From Stenotrophomonas africana (GTDB taxonomy: Bacteria; Pseudomonadota; Gammaproteobacteria; Xanthomonadales; Xanthomonadaceae): 39,999 bases of DNA. The position numbers and the translations under genes were made by a program. The DNA lies in contig NZ_JABEME010000021.1 of assembly GCF_013004645.1 (NCBI RefSeq), forward strand, positions 1-39,999. The letters are read 5' to 3'. This document shows positions 8,452-16,985 of this stretch, piece after piece (the first letter of the stretch is position 1; every line of letters begins with the position of its first letter). The notes below the pieces were generated by a model, which was given only the letters and a program-made list of their open reading frames with translations, made no database searches and was not told the DNA's origin.

Positions 8452-8475
8452 GCAGTCGAGCAAGCTCGACTCTAC
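8452..8475 (-). repeat. SMAG-type REP, right flank of RAYT gene
   Basis: This repeat is the exact inverted copy of 7873-7896, with its GTAG head on the minus strand at 8472-8475. It begins eight bases after the RAYT stop codon and may also end that transcript as a hairpin. Confidence 0.95.
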
Positions 8476-8496
8476 AGGCGGTGTGCACATCCTGCG

Positions 8497-10119
8497 TCAT
8501 GCGCCGTCGATGACATACCCGTCGCGGCCGTTGGCCTTGGCCTGGTACAAGGCGGTGTCGGCGCCTTCGACGAAATGGTGAGGTTGCAGCGTGCCATCGG
8601 GTACGCGGGTGAACACGCCGATGGTGAGGGTGACGCCTGCTTCGCTGCCGTCACCGGGCGCCGGCACTGCACGCACGCAGGCGATCAGGTCCTCGATGAC
8701 CTGGCGCGCGCCTTCGGCCGGGGTATCCGGCAGCACCAGAGCGAACTCATCGCCGCCGTAGCGCGCGGCCATGTCGCGTGGGCGGCGTGCATGCGCACCG
8801 ATCAGGCGTGCGACATCGCGCAGCACGCGGTCGCCGACCTGATGGCCATGGCGGTCGTTATGGCGCTTGAAGTGGTCGACGTCGATCAGCGCCAGGCTCA
8901 AAGGCTTGCCACTGCGCCGGGCTGCATCGCATTCCTGCTGCAGCGACTGCTCGAAGCGCAGGCGGTTGCCAAGACCGGTCAGCGCGTCGCGGTTGGCCTG
9001 GCGGTGCCAGGCCGAGATCCGCCAGATCGCCCAGGCCAGCAACACCAGCAGAACGCCCAGCATTGCGCTGGCCGGTGCCCACCACAGGTCACCGGCGCGC
9101 AACAGCAACCAGCTCAGCAGCGGTGGAAGCGGCAGCGAGCACAGCGCAGCAAGCCATGGCAGGCGCAGGCCGAGCAGGATCACGCACAGCGCCACCAGCA
9201 CGCCGCTGATGGCATGCTGCCAGAGGCGTGGCAGCAGATCGATCTGCTTGTGCTGCAGCAGCATCGAAGCGATGTTGGCCTGGTACTCACTGCCGCTCAT
9301 CCAGAACTCGCGGGTGGTCGGGGTCAGCAGCCGCGGTGCGATGCCGCTGGCGGTCATGCCCACCATGATGCGGCGGCCATGCAGCATCGCCATGTCCACG
9401 TGACCATCCAGCACGTCGGCATAGGACACCTGCGGCAAGCGCTCGGGCGGCCCGGCATAGCGCACGCGCACATAATCGTTGCGCCGCCATTGATAGGGCG
9501 AACCGATCTCCGGATGGGGGTCAGGCAGGCCGTGCACCGCGCCCGGCGGCAGGTCGGCCAGCGCCAGCCCCAGCGCCGGCCAATGCGCCTGGCCGATGCC
9601 GGCGTGCAGGTACACGCCGCGGGCGACACCATCGCCGTCCACTTCAACGTCGGTGTGGCCGATGGCGGCGGCACTGGCCGCAATCTGCGGTACCGGCAGC
9701 ATTTCCTCTGCCATGCGATCACCGGCCGCGGGCGCGGCCAGCACCGGCAGCACTACCCGGCCATTGCGGCGGATGGCCGCGGCCAGCGCCTCGTCCTGGC
9801 GGCTGTCGCGGCGGTCCGGTTCGGACAGCATCAGGTCCAGTGCAACGCGTTCGGCACCGGCATCGGTCAGCCGGTCCAGCAGGCGGGCATGGATCGAGCG
9901 GGGCCAAGGCCATTGGCCGATGCGCTGCAGGCTGCCTTCGTCGATCGCCACGATCAGCACGCTGGGGTCGGGACGATAGTCCCAGTTGCCGACCATGGCG
10001 TCGTAGGCAGCTTCATCCTGCCGCCACAGCCATTGGCCCTGGCTGGCGATCACGGTCAGCACGCCAGCCAGCAGCGCCAGCAGGATCCTCTTCGACCACG
10101 GCAGTGGCGAGCGCCTCAT
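8497..10119 (-). CDS. CHASE2-GGDEF membrane diguanylate cyclase
   Basis: This 540-residue membrane protein is predicted to make cyclic di-GMP. An N-terminal transmembrane helix (about 11-28) leads into a periplasmic CHASE2 sensor domain (about 35-285). Three hydrophobic helices (about 290-360) and a cytoplasmic GGDEF domain follow. The active-site motif is intact (GGDEF from Gly455), and an RPRD inhibitory I-site lies five residues before it, so product feedback is expected. The DALTGLGNR and DVDHFKRHND motifs are also present. The chosen ATG (10119) overlaps the TGA of the LysM-FecR gene as ATGA; an upstream Arg-rich extension to 10173 lies within that gene. The CHASE2 ligand is unknown. Confidence 0.93.
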   Translation of the reverse strand: MRRSPLPWSKRILLALLAGVLTVIASQGQWLWRQDEAAYDAMVGNWDYRPDPSVLIVAIDEGSLQRIGQWPWPRSIHARLLDRLTDAGAERVALDLMLSEPDRRDSRQDEALAAAIRRNGRVVLPVLAAPAAGDRMAEEMLPVPQIAASAAAIGHTDVEVDGDGVARGVYLHAGIGQAHWPALGLALADLPPGAVHGLPDPHPEIGSPYQWRRNDYVRVRYAGPPERLPQVSYADVLDGHVDMAMLHGRRIMVGMTASGIAPRLLTPTTREFWMSGSEYQANIASMLLQHKQIDLLPRLWQHAISGVLVALCVILLGLRLPWLAALCSLPLPPLLSWLLLRAGDLWWAPASAMLGVLLVLLAWAIWRISAWHRQANRDALTGLGNRLRFEQSLQQECDAARRSGKPLSLALIDVDHFKRHNDRHGHQVGDRVLRDVARLIGAHARRPRDMAARYGGDEFALVLPDTPAEGARQVIEDLIACVRAVPAPGDGSEAGVTLTIGVFTRVPDGTLQPHHFVEGADTALYQAKANGRDGYVIDGA

Positions 10120-11741
10120 AACAACAGCCACAGCAGCAGGGCGCCGCCGCCGGCGCCGTAGCACAGGCGGCACGGCAGCTTGATCTGCTGCGCCGGCGAG
10201 TACTCGCCGGCATGACCGTCATCGTCGATGTACTGCACGCGTACATGCAGGGTGCCGCTCCACGGCCGCTTGAAGCTGACCTGCGGCTCGGCAACCGTCT
10301 CATCGACCAGGGGGGCCTTGAAGTCGCCGCGGCGATCGACCTGCACCCGGTAGCGCTGGCCGTCGCTGCCGGCCTGCCAGCGCAGGGTCAGCTCACCGTG
10401 CGCGGCCTCCGGCGGCTGCAGGGCCGGATCGACCGGTTCATTGCTCAGTTGCAGCGGCAGCGCCTGGCCATAGCGGCCCTGGTGACCGTTGCCATCGCGC
10501 GAGGCCACGCGCCAGAAGTACTGCCCCGGCGGCAGTGGTTGTGCCAGGCGCAGGTCGGTGCCCTGGGTCGTCTGTTCCTGCAGTGGCTGCACGAAGCTCG
10601 GCTCGGCGGCGATCTGCAGCACGCTGCTGCGTGCGCCGGGGGCCTGGCTCCAACGGAAACGCGGCCGGTCGCCGTTGATCGTCTGTCCATGCAGCGGGGC
10701 CACCGTCAGCGGTGGCGGCGGTTGGTCGCTGAGTTCGAAATCAACGCTGGCATCCAGGCCTTCCACGCCCTGCGCGTCGACGGCGCGCAGCAGCACGCGC
10801 AGCTGCCCGGGCGGCAGGTCGCCGATGGCCAGGCGGGTGTCTTCGGTGGTTGCGGCAAACAGCAGGATTTCCGGCGTTGCCGCCTGCACCACTTCCACGC
10901 GGTAGTGCGCGGCGCCGTCGACGGGGTCCCAGGCGAGCAGGGTCGGCAGCGGCGCCAGCCGAAGCTGGTCATTTCGCAGCGTCGGCGCCGGCAGCAGGAG
11001 CGAGACCGCAGCGGGGGCTGCGTCTGCGCTGCTGCTGCGGGTAGCCTGTCCAGGTTGGACCATGCGCTGGCCGTGGGTGTTGCCGACCTGCACCTTGCCC
11101 TGCAGGACCTCGGTGGCGGCAACCTGGTGGGTGTCACCGGCGCTGACCCGGAACACGGTACCGCGCACGCTGCTGGTCGCGGTGGGGGCGTCGATGATGT
11201 AACGCGATGCCGGGCCGCGGGCGGGCGTCACCCGGTTGCTGGCACGGCCCTGCTGCAGGCGCAGGCGGGTATCGACCATGCCGGTATGGCCATAGCGGCT
11301 GAGCTGGTCCAGGCGCAGCCGGGAATACTCGCGCAGCTGCAGGCGCGAGGCGTCGGCGAATTCAAGAGTGACGCTGGAGTCGCCTTCGGTCTGCACGGTG
11401 TCACCGATGCGAAGCTGTTCCCCGGCGAGTATCGCGCGGGTGGCACTGCCATCGGCGCCTGACAGCTCGACCTTGCCGCGCACCGACAGCACGCGGGCGG
11501 GCGCAGGCTCGATGCGCAGCCAGCTGATCGGGAAGCGCAGCAGCTGGCCCGGCGGCAACTGGTAAGGATTGTCGATGCGGTTGTGCTGCTGCAGCTGCTG
11601 CCAGCGTACCGACGGCTTCAGGTACAGGCTGCCCAGATCCCACAGGGTATCGCCGGGACGGACCCGGTAGTTCCAGTCCTGGGCGGTGGCCAGACCCGGC
11701 AGCAGCAGGAGGGTACAGAGCAGGATGCCCTGGAAGCGCAT
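10116..11741 (-). CDS. LysM and FecR domain protein, periplasmic
   Basis: The 541-residue product has a cleavable signal peptide (1-20), then a LysM domain (about 24-71, RVRPGDTLWDLGSLY) that binds peptidoglycan. A FecR domain follows (about 85-200, ending in the typical SSVRGTVFRV). Two or three fibronectin-like beta-sandwich repeats fill the rest, with a short hydrophobic tail ending in ALLLWLLL. It is probably fixed to the cell wall or inner membrane in the periplasm. It overlaps the CHASE2 cyclase gene by four bases, suggesting the proteins act together as a sensor and cyclase. The start at 11741 places the signal peptide first; an upstream extension to 11876 has no signal-like sequence. 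No sigma-factor gene, the classical FecR partner, is nearby. Confidence 0.9.
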   Translation of the reverse strand: MRFQGILLCTLLLLPGLATAQDWNYRVRPGDTLWDLGSLYLKPSVRWQQLQQHNRIDNPYQLPPGQLLRFPISWLRIEPAPARVLSVRGKVELSGADGSATRAILAGEQLRIGDTVQTEGDSSVTLEFADASRLQLREYSRLRLDQLSRYGHTGMVDTRLRLQQGRASNRVTPARGPASRYIIDAPTATSSVRGTVFRVSAGDTHQVAATEVLQGKVQVGNTHGQRMVQPGQATRSSSADAAPAAVSLLLPAPTLRNDQLRLAPLPTLLAWDPVDGAAHYRVEVVQAATPEILLFAATTEDTRLAIGDLPPGQLRVLLRAVDAQGVEGLDASVDFELSDQPPPPLTVAPLHGQTINGDRPRFRWSQAPGARSSVLQIAAEPSFVQPLQEQTTQGTDLRLAQPLPPGQYFWRVASRDGNGHQGRYGQALPLQLSNEPVDPALQPPEAAHGELTLRWQAGSDGQRYRVQVDRRGDFKAPLVDETVAEPQVSFKRPWSGTLHVRVQYIDDDGHAGEYSPAQQIKLPCRLCYGAGGGALLLWLLL

Positions 11742-11923
11742 GGCGAACGACAGCGAGCGGACGAAGGTCACAGTTTGCAATCCCGGCAAAACGGGGGTGC
11801 AGCTGCAAGACCCCATGGCCCCGACCTCATCCCCCCGAACGGATCGTGGCGGCCGAACGGCCGCCATCCCGCGCATTATTGCCCGCGTTCAGTGCAGGGA
11901 TTCTGAACGAAGTCCGTTCCCGT

Positions 11924-12802
11924 TCAGAACAGCAGGGAGGCCATCCGGCGGCGGTACTGGCCAACCAGGTCCTCGTCGGAGATCACATTGAAGGCGTCGA
12001 TCAGGGCCTTGCGCGGCAGCCCTTCCTCGAAGGCGCGGTCGATCCGCAGCATTTCCAGGAACTGGGCAAGTGCGGCCTCATCGTGGCCGCCCAGCAACAG
12101 CTGCACGCCACGCAGGTGTCGGGCCTTGAGGTCTTTGCCGTCGGCGGCAATGCGCGCGTCCAGCACTTCGGCCGCGGGTGCGTCCTTCAGTGCGGCGGCG
12201 AAGGACAGGCGGGCACGGGCGCGCACGGCACGGTCGTCGGTGGCGAGATTGGCGGGCAGGCCGTCGATCAGCGTGCCGGCCTCGTCCACGCCGCCGATCT
12301 GCAGCAGGGCCAGGGCCAGGTCGAGCTTCAGCTCGTCCTTGTCCGGCTCGGCGGCGATCTGCGCGCGCAGCACATCCACCTGTGCCTGCGGGTCCAGCGG
12401 TGTCTGGTCTTCGGCAGCGGCGTCGCCGATGTCGGCCGGCACGATGCCGTGCTGGGCCAGGAATTCACGCAGCTGACCTTCCGGGATGGCCCCCGGGAAG
12501 CCATCCACCAGCTGGCCGCCCTTGACCAGGAATACGGTCGGCACCGAGCGGATCTGGAAGGCCGCAGCGATCTGCTGTTCGGCGTCGACGTCGACCTTGG
12601 CCAGCTCGAAGGCGCCGTTGTATTCGGCGGCCAGCTTTTCCAGCATGGGCCCGAGGGTCTTGCACGGCCCGCACCAGGTGGCCCAGAAGTCGACCAGCAC
12701 CGGCGTCTGCAGCGACTTCTGCAGGACTTCGGCCTCGAAGGTCGCAGTGGTGGCGTCGAATACGTAGGTCGTCTCGGTCATGGGAGAGGCATCGTTTGGC
12801 AT
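11924..12802 (-). CDS. cnoX: CnoX/YbbN thioredoxin-TPR co-chaperone
   Basis: This 292-residue protein joins an N-terminal thioredoxin domain (about 15-115) to C-terminal TPR-like helices (about 140-290), the layout of CnoX (YbbN). CnoX protects proteins from oxidation and passes them to chaperones such as GroEL. The active site is an intact WCGPCK (Cys44, Cys47), with the cis-proline loop at SVPTV (Pro88). E. coli CnoX lacks the complete CxxC, so this one could also be a working thioredoxin. Either Met1 at 12802 or the in-frame Met8 at 12781 is possible; neither has a strong ribosome-binding site. It stands alone and diverges from DUF998. Confidence 0.93.
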   Translation of the reverse strand: MPNDASPMTETTYVFDATTATFEAEVLQKSLQTPVLVDFWATWCGPCKTLGPMLEKLAAEYNGAFELAKVDVDAEQQIAAAFQIRSVPTVFLVKGGQLVDGFPGAIPEGQLREFLAQHGIVPADIGDAAAEDQTPLDPQAQVDVLRAQIAAEPDKDELKLDLALALLQIGGVDEAGTLIDGLPANLATDDRAVRARARLSFAAALKDAPAAEVLDARIAADGKDLKARHLRGVQLLLGGHDEAALAQFLEMLRIDRAFEEGLPRKALIDAFNVISDEDLVGQYRRRMASLLF

Positions 12803-12904
12803 CTGGAGACCGATTCTATGGTGACGATCGATGCCGGTCTCAACCCGCGATGCCGCAAATGCCCGACAATGCGGCCTTCCTGCCGCCGTTGTTCCGGAGC
12901 CCGC

Positions 12905-13507
12905 ATGTCGTCATTGTCCCCGCTGTTGCGCCTGTCCGGGGTGATCGCCGCGCTGCTGTTCGTGCTGGCGGTGATGGGCTTCGGCTCCGGCCTGGAAGGT
13001 TATGCACAGGCGCGGCACCCGGTGGCCCTGCTGGGTGCGCGGGGCGTGCCGCACGCGTTGGCCTTCAATCTGCTGGGTTTCGTGCTGCCGGGCCTGCTGG
13101 CGGTGGTGGTGGCCGAATGCCTGCGCCGGCGACTGCCGGCCAGCGCTGGCTGGGCGCCGCGGGTGGGCAGCCAGATGCTGCTGTTGGGCGGGCTGGCCTT
13201 CGCCGCGATGGGCTTGCTGCCGCTGGATGTGGACGATCTGCACGGGCCAGCCAGCCAGCTGCATGCCAGTGCCTGGATGGTCTGGGTGCTGGGCTTCGTC
13301 GCTGGCACCCTGTTGCTGGGCATCTCCCGGTTGCGCCAGGGGCATGGCCGCGGCCTGGGTGGGCTGGCCCTGGGCTGCGGCGTGCTGGCCGCGCTGGCGG
13401 CCTTTGCCCTGCAGGGCGTGTTGCCGGCGCCGCTGGCACAGCGGCTTGCCTTCGCCTGCTGGGCCGTCTGGCTGGCACTGGCCCTGCCGCTGTCGCGACC
13501 GCGCTGA
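12905..13507 (+). CDS. DUF998 family membrane protein
   Basis: The 200-residue product is very hydrophobic, with about six transmembrane helices, and matches DUF998, a family of unknown function. A short hydrophilic loop with LDVDDLHGPASQLHA near residue 115 holds the family's conserved acidic and histidine residues. The start at 12905 begins with the first helix; the same frame is open further upstream, but that is antisense to cnoX and not coding. It ends about 105 bases before leuS. Confidence 0.8.
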   Translation: MSSLSPLLRLSGVIAALLFVLAVMGFGSGLEGYAQARHPVALLGARGVPHALAFNLLGFVLPGLLAVVVAECLRRRLPASAGWAPRVGSQMLLLGGLAFAAMGLLPLDVDDLHGPASQLHASAWMVWVLGFVAGTLLLGISRLRQGHGRGLGGLALGCGVLAALAAFALQGVLPAPLAQRLAFACWAVWLALALPLSRPR

Positions 13508-13571
13508 GACCGCCTCCGGACGCAATCGGCGCCGGCGGTCGACGGGCAGGATTGGAGCCATTTGCCGCACT

Positions 13572-13588
13572 GCGGTACGCTGTACCGC
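13572..13588. promoter_or_regulatory. Perfect dyad upstream of leuS
   Basis: GCGGTAC and GTACCGC form a 7-base perfect dyad around GCT, ending 24 bases before the leuS ATG. It could be a leader hairpin or an operator. I see no T-box, no leucine-rich leader peptide and no clear -35/-10 pair, so its role is unknown. Confidence 0.4.
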
Positions 13589-13612
13589 TTTGCCGCCGCA
13601 ACCGCGTGTTAC

Positions 13613-16255
13613 ATGACCAGCGTCGAACCCAACGTTTACGATCCGCAGCAGGTTGAATCCGCCGCCCAGAAGTACTGGGACGCTACCCGTGCCTTCGAAG
13701 TCGACGAGACTTCGGACAAGCCGAAGTACTACTGCCTGTCGATGCTTCCGTATCCGTCCGGTGCGCTGCACATGGGCCACGTGCGCAACTACACGATCGG
13801 CGATGTGATCAGCCGCTACAAGCGCATGACCGGCCACAACGTGCTGCAGCCGATGGGCTGGGACGCGTTCGGGCTGCCGGCGGAAAACGCGGCGATCAAG
13901 AACAAGACCGCGCCGGCGGCGTGGACCTACAAGAACATCGATCACATGCGCAGCCAGCTGCAGTCGCTGGGCTATGCCATCGACTGGTCGCGCGAGTTCG
14001 CCACCTGCCGCCCGGACTATTACGTCCATGAGCAGCGCATGTTCACCCGCCTGATGCGCAAGGGCCTGGCGTACCGCCGTAACGCGGTGGTGAACTGGGA
14101 CCCGGTCGACCAGACCGTGCTGGCCAACGAGCAGGTCATCGACGGTCGCGGCTGGCGCTCCGGCGCGCTGGTCGAGAAGCGCGAGATTCCGCAGTGGTTC
14201 CTGCGCATCACCGACTACGCCCAGGAGCTGCTGGACGGCCTGGATGAGCTGGACGGCTGGCCGGAATCGGTCAAGACCATGCAGCGCAACTGGATCGGCC
14301 GTTCCGAGGGCCTGGAAATCCAGTTCGACGTGCGCGATGTCGACGGCAGCGCGCTGGACCCGCTGCGCGTGTTCACCACCCGCCCGGACACGGTGATGGG
14401 CGTGACCTTCGTGTCGATCGCCGCCGAGCACCCGCTGGCGCTGCATGCGGCGAAGAACAACCCGGAGCTGGCGGCGATGCTGGCCGACCTGAAGCAGGGC
14501 GGTGTATCCGAGGCCGAGCTGGAAACCCAGGAAAAGCGCGGCATGGATACCGGCCTGCGCGCGCTGCATCCGGTCACCGGCGAGCCGGTGCCGGTCTGGG
14601 TCGCCAACTTCGTGCTGATGGGCTACGGCACCGGCGCGGTGATGGCCGTGCCGGGCCATGACCAGCGCGACAACGAAGTGGCCAACAAGTACGGCCTGCC
14701 GATCAAGCAGGTGATCGCGCTGAAGGATGCGCGCACCGAAGAGGAGCGCAACTGGGACGGCAGCCGCTGGCAGGACTGGTACAGCGACAAGAGCCGCGCC
14801 TTCGAGCTGGTGAATTCGGCCGAATTCGACGGCCTGGACTTCCAGGGCGCCTTCGAAGCGCTGGCCGAACGTTTCGAGCGCAAGGCCCAGGGCCAGCGCC
14901 GCGTCAACTACCGCCTGCGCGACTGGGGCGTGAGCCGCCAGCGCTACTGGGGCTGCCCGATTCCGGTGATCTACTGCGCCAAGTGCGGCGCGGTGCCGGT
15001 GCCGGAAGAGCAGCTGCCGGTGGTGCTGCCGGAGGACGTGGCGTTCTCCGGCACCGGTTCGCCGATCAAGACCGACCCGGAATGGCGCAAGACCACCTGC
15101 CCGGACTGCGGTGGCGCGGCCGAGCGCGAGACCGACACGTTCGACACCTTCATGGAGTCGAGCTGGTACTACGCCCGCTACACCTCGCCGGGTGCCCGTG
15201 ATGCCGTCGACAAGCGCGGCAACTACTGGCTGCCGGTCGACCAGTACATCGGTGGCATCGAGCACGCGATCCTGCACCTGATGTATTTCCGCTTCTATCA
15301 CAAGCTGCTGCGCGACGCGCGGATGGTGGACAGCAACGAGCCGGCGCGCAACCTGCTGTGCCAGGGCATGGTGATTGCCGAGACCTACTACCGCCCGAAC
15401 CCGGACGGCTCGAAGGACTGGATCAACCCGGCCGATGTGGAAGTACAGCGCGACGAGCGCGGCCGCATCACGGGCGCCACCCTGATCGCCGACGGCCAGC
15501 CGGTGGTGGTCGGTGGCACGGAGAAGATGTCCAAGTCGAAGAACAACGGCGTGGACCCGCAGGCGATGGTCGGCAAGTACGGCGCCGATACCGTGCGCCT
15601 GTTCTCGATGTTCGCCGCGCCGCCGGAACAGTCGCTGGAATGGAACGAAGCCGGCGTGGACGGCATGGCCCGCTTCCTGCGCCGCCTGTGGGCCCAGGTG
15701 CAGAAGCATGCCGCCGACGGTGCCGCCCCGGTGCTGGACGTGGCCGCACTGGATGCCAACCAGAAGGCACTGCGCCGCAAGACTCACGAGACCATCGGCA
15801 AGGTCGGCGACGACTATGGCCGCCGCCACAGCTTCAATACCGCCATTGCCGCAGTGATGGAACTGATGAACGCGCTGGCCAAGTTCGAGGACGGCAGCGA
15901 GCAGGGCCGTGCGGTGCGCCAGGAAGCGTTGCAGGCCATCGTGCTGCTGCTGAACCCGATCACCCCGCATGCCAGCCACGCCCTGTGGCAGGTGCTGGGC
16001 CATGGCGAGACGCTGCTGGAAGACCAGCCGTTCCCGCAGGCCGACGCTGGCGCGCTGGTGCGCGATGCGCTGACCCTGGCCGTGCAGGTCAACGGCAAGC
16101 TGCGTGGCACCATCGAGGTGGCGGCCGATGCCGCACGCGAGCAGGTCGAGGCGTTGGCCCTGGCCGAGCCGAACGCGGCCAGGTTCATGGAAGGCCTGAC
16201 GGTGCGCAAGATCATCATTGTGCCGGGCAAGATCGTGAACATCGTCGCTGCCTGA
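13613..16255 (+). CDS. leuS: Leucyl-tRNA synthetase
   Basis: This cytoplasmic class I enzyme charges tRNA-Leu. It has 880 residues, slightly longer than the E. coli protein (860). The signature HIGH-type motif is HMGH (53-56) and KMSKS is at 638-642. Between them lies the large CP1 editing domain, with the threonine-rich VFTTRPDT and the MAVPGHDQRD segment. A zinc-ribbon pattern (CAKCG about 460, CPDCG about 500) is also visible. The start at 13613 begins MTSVEPNVYDP; an in-frame upstream ATG at 13562 would add 17 unconserved residues. It heads the run leuS-lptE-holA-nadD. Confidence 0.98.
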   Translation: MTSVEPNVYDPQQVESAAQKYWDATRAFEVDETSDKPKYYCLSMLPYPSGALHMGHVRNYTIGDVISRYKRMTGHNVLQPMGWDAFGLPAENAAIKNKTAPAAWTYKNIDHMRSQLQSLGYAIDWSREFATCRPDYYVHEQRMFTRLMRKGLAYRRNAVVNWDPVDQTVLANEQVIDGRGWRSGALVEKREIPQWFLRITDYAQELLDGLDELDGWPESVKTMQRNWIGRSEGLEIQFDVRDVDGSALDPLRVFTTRPDTVMGVTFVSIAAEHPLALHAAKNNPELAAMLADLKQGGVSEAELETQEKRGMDTGLRALHPVTGEPVPVWVANFVLMGYGTGAVMAVPGHDQRDNEVANKYGLPIKQVIALKDARTEEERNWDGSRWQDWYSDKSRAFELVNSAEFDGLDFQGAFEALAERFERKAQGQRRVNYRLRDWGVSRQRYWGCPIPVIYCAKCGAVPVPEEQLPVVLPEDVAFSGTGSPIKTDPEWRKTTCPDCGGAAERETDTFDTFMESSWYYARYTSPGARDAVDKRGNYWLPVDQYIGGIEHAILHLMYFRFYHKLLRDARMVDSNEPARNLLCQGMVIAETYYRPNPDGSKDWINPADVEVQRDERGRITGATLIADGQPVVVGGTEKMSKSKNNGVDPQAMVGKYGADTVRLFSMFAAPPEQSLEWNEAGVDGMARFLRRLWAQVQKHAADGAAPVLDVAALDANQKALRRKTHETIGKVGDDYGRRHSFNTAIAAVMELMNALAKFEDGSEQGRAVRQEALQAIVLLLNPITPHASHALWQVLGHGETLLEDQPFPQADAGALVRDALTLAVQVNGKLRGTIEVAADAAREQVEALALAEPNAARFMEGLTVRKIIIVPGKIVNIVAA

Positions 16256-16268
16256 TGCACCCCGCATC

Positions 16269-16287
16269 GGCCACCCGCGTGGTGGCC
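16269..16287. other. Hairpin 1 between leuS and lptE
   Basis: GGCCACC and GGTGGCC form a 7-base stem around a 5-base loop just after the leuS stop codon. No T-tract follows. With the larger hairpin 14 bases downstream it may slow polymerase or protect the mRNA end. Confidence 0.5.
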
Positions 16288-16300
16288 GGTGCCTTTCCGA

Positions 16301-16329
16301 TGCAGGGCCATGTGCATGATGGCCCTGCA
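16301..16329. other. Hairpin 2 between leuS and lptE
   Basis: An 11-base perfect stem (16301-16311 with 16319-16329) encloses a 7-base loop. It lacks a T-tract, so it is not a standard intrinsic terminator. It may be a processing or stability element that sets lptE-holA expression apart from leuS. Confidence 0.6.
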
Positions 16330-16391
16330 TTCACGCGGCTTCGGGCACGCTGTGTGTTGCCGTGATCGCCCGGCTCCGCCAGACTGTCTCC

Positions 16392-16976
16392 ATGACCCGA
16401 ATCCTGCTTGCCCTCGTTCTTGCCCTCGGCCTTGCCGGCTGCGGCTTCCATCTGCGCAACAAGCTGATGCTGCCGACCGATACGGCGCCGGTGAAGGTGG
16501 TCTCCACCGCGCCTTACAGCGAACTGGTCAAGCTGCTCAACCGCAGCCTGCTGGCGTCCGGCGCCAAGCTGGCCGATGAGGACAGCAAGGAACCCAGTAC
16601 CCAGCTGCAGGTGCTGTCCGAACGCTGGGGCGACCTGCCGATCGCCATCGACTCGCAGGGCCGTGCCCAGGAGTACAGCCTGCGCTATGCGGTCATCTTC
16701 ATCTTCCGTCGCGAGGATGGCAGCGAGCTGGTGCCGCAGCAGGTGATCGAGCTTTCGCGCGACTACGTGTCGCCACCGACCGACGCCACCGGTACCACCA
16801 CCGAACGCGAGATCCTGGCCGATGAATTGCGCCGGGAAATGTCGGCGTCGATCATCCGCCGCATCGACAGCGTGGTCCGCGCCGAGATCGAGAAGGGCGG
16901 CAGCCTGTCGGCACCGAAGGCCAAGCCGCTTGAGGGTGCGGTGCCGGCCGAGCCGGTCCCCGCAGCCAAGCACTGA
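16392..16976 (+). CDS. lptE: LPS assembly lipoprotein LptE
   Basis: LptE plugs the outer-membrane LPS translocon LptD. The 194-residue product has a lipoprotein signal ending in LAGC (Cys17), directly followed by GFHLR, the hallmark opening of LptE. The body is the expected alpha/beta domain and the Pro/Ala-rich tail is disordered. Its place between leuS and holA is conserved in Gammaproteobacteria. The start at 16392 begins the signal peptide; an ATG at 16362 would add ten residues and weaken it. holA follows after nine bases. Confidence 0.95.
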   Translation: MTRILLALVLALGLAGCGFHLRNKLMLPTDTAPVKVVSTAPYSELVKLLNRSLLASGAKLADEDSKEPSTQLQVLSERWGDLPIAIDSQGRAQEYSLRYAVIFIFRREDGSELVPQQVIELSRDYVSPPTDATGTTTEREILADELRREMSASIIRRIDSVVRAEIEKGGSLSAPKAKPLEGAVPAEPVPAAKH

Positions 16977-16985
16977 GCTGCGGCG

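Noticed and set aside
12911..16330. 1139-codon open frame antisense to leuS and the DUF998 gene
   Set aside because: The composition is His/Arg/Gln-rich in the pattern of a shadow frame; leuS on the other strand is certain.
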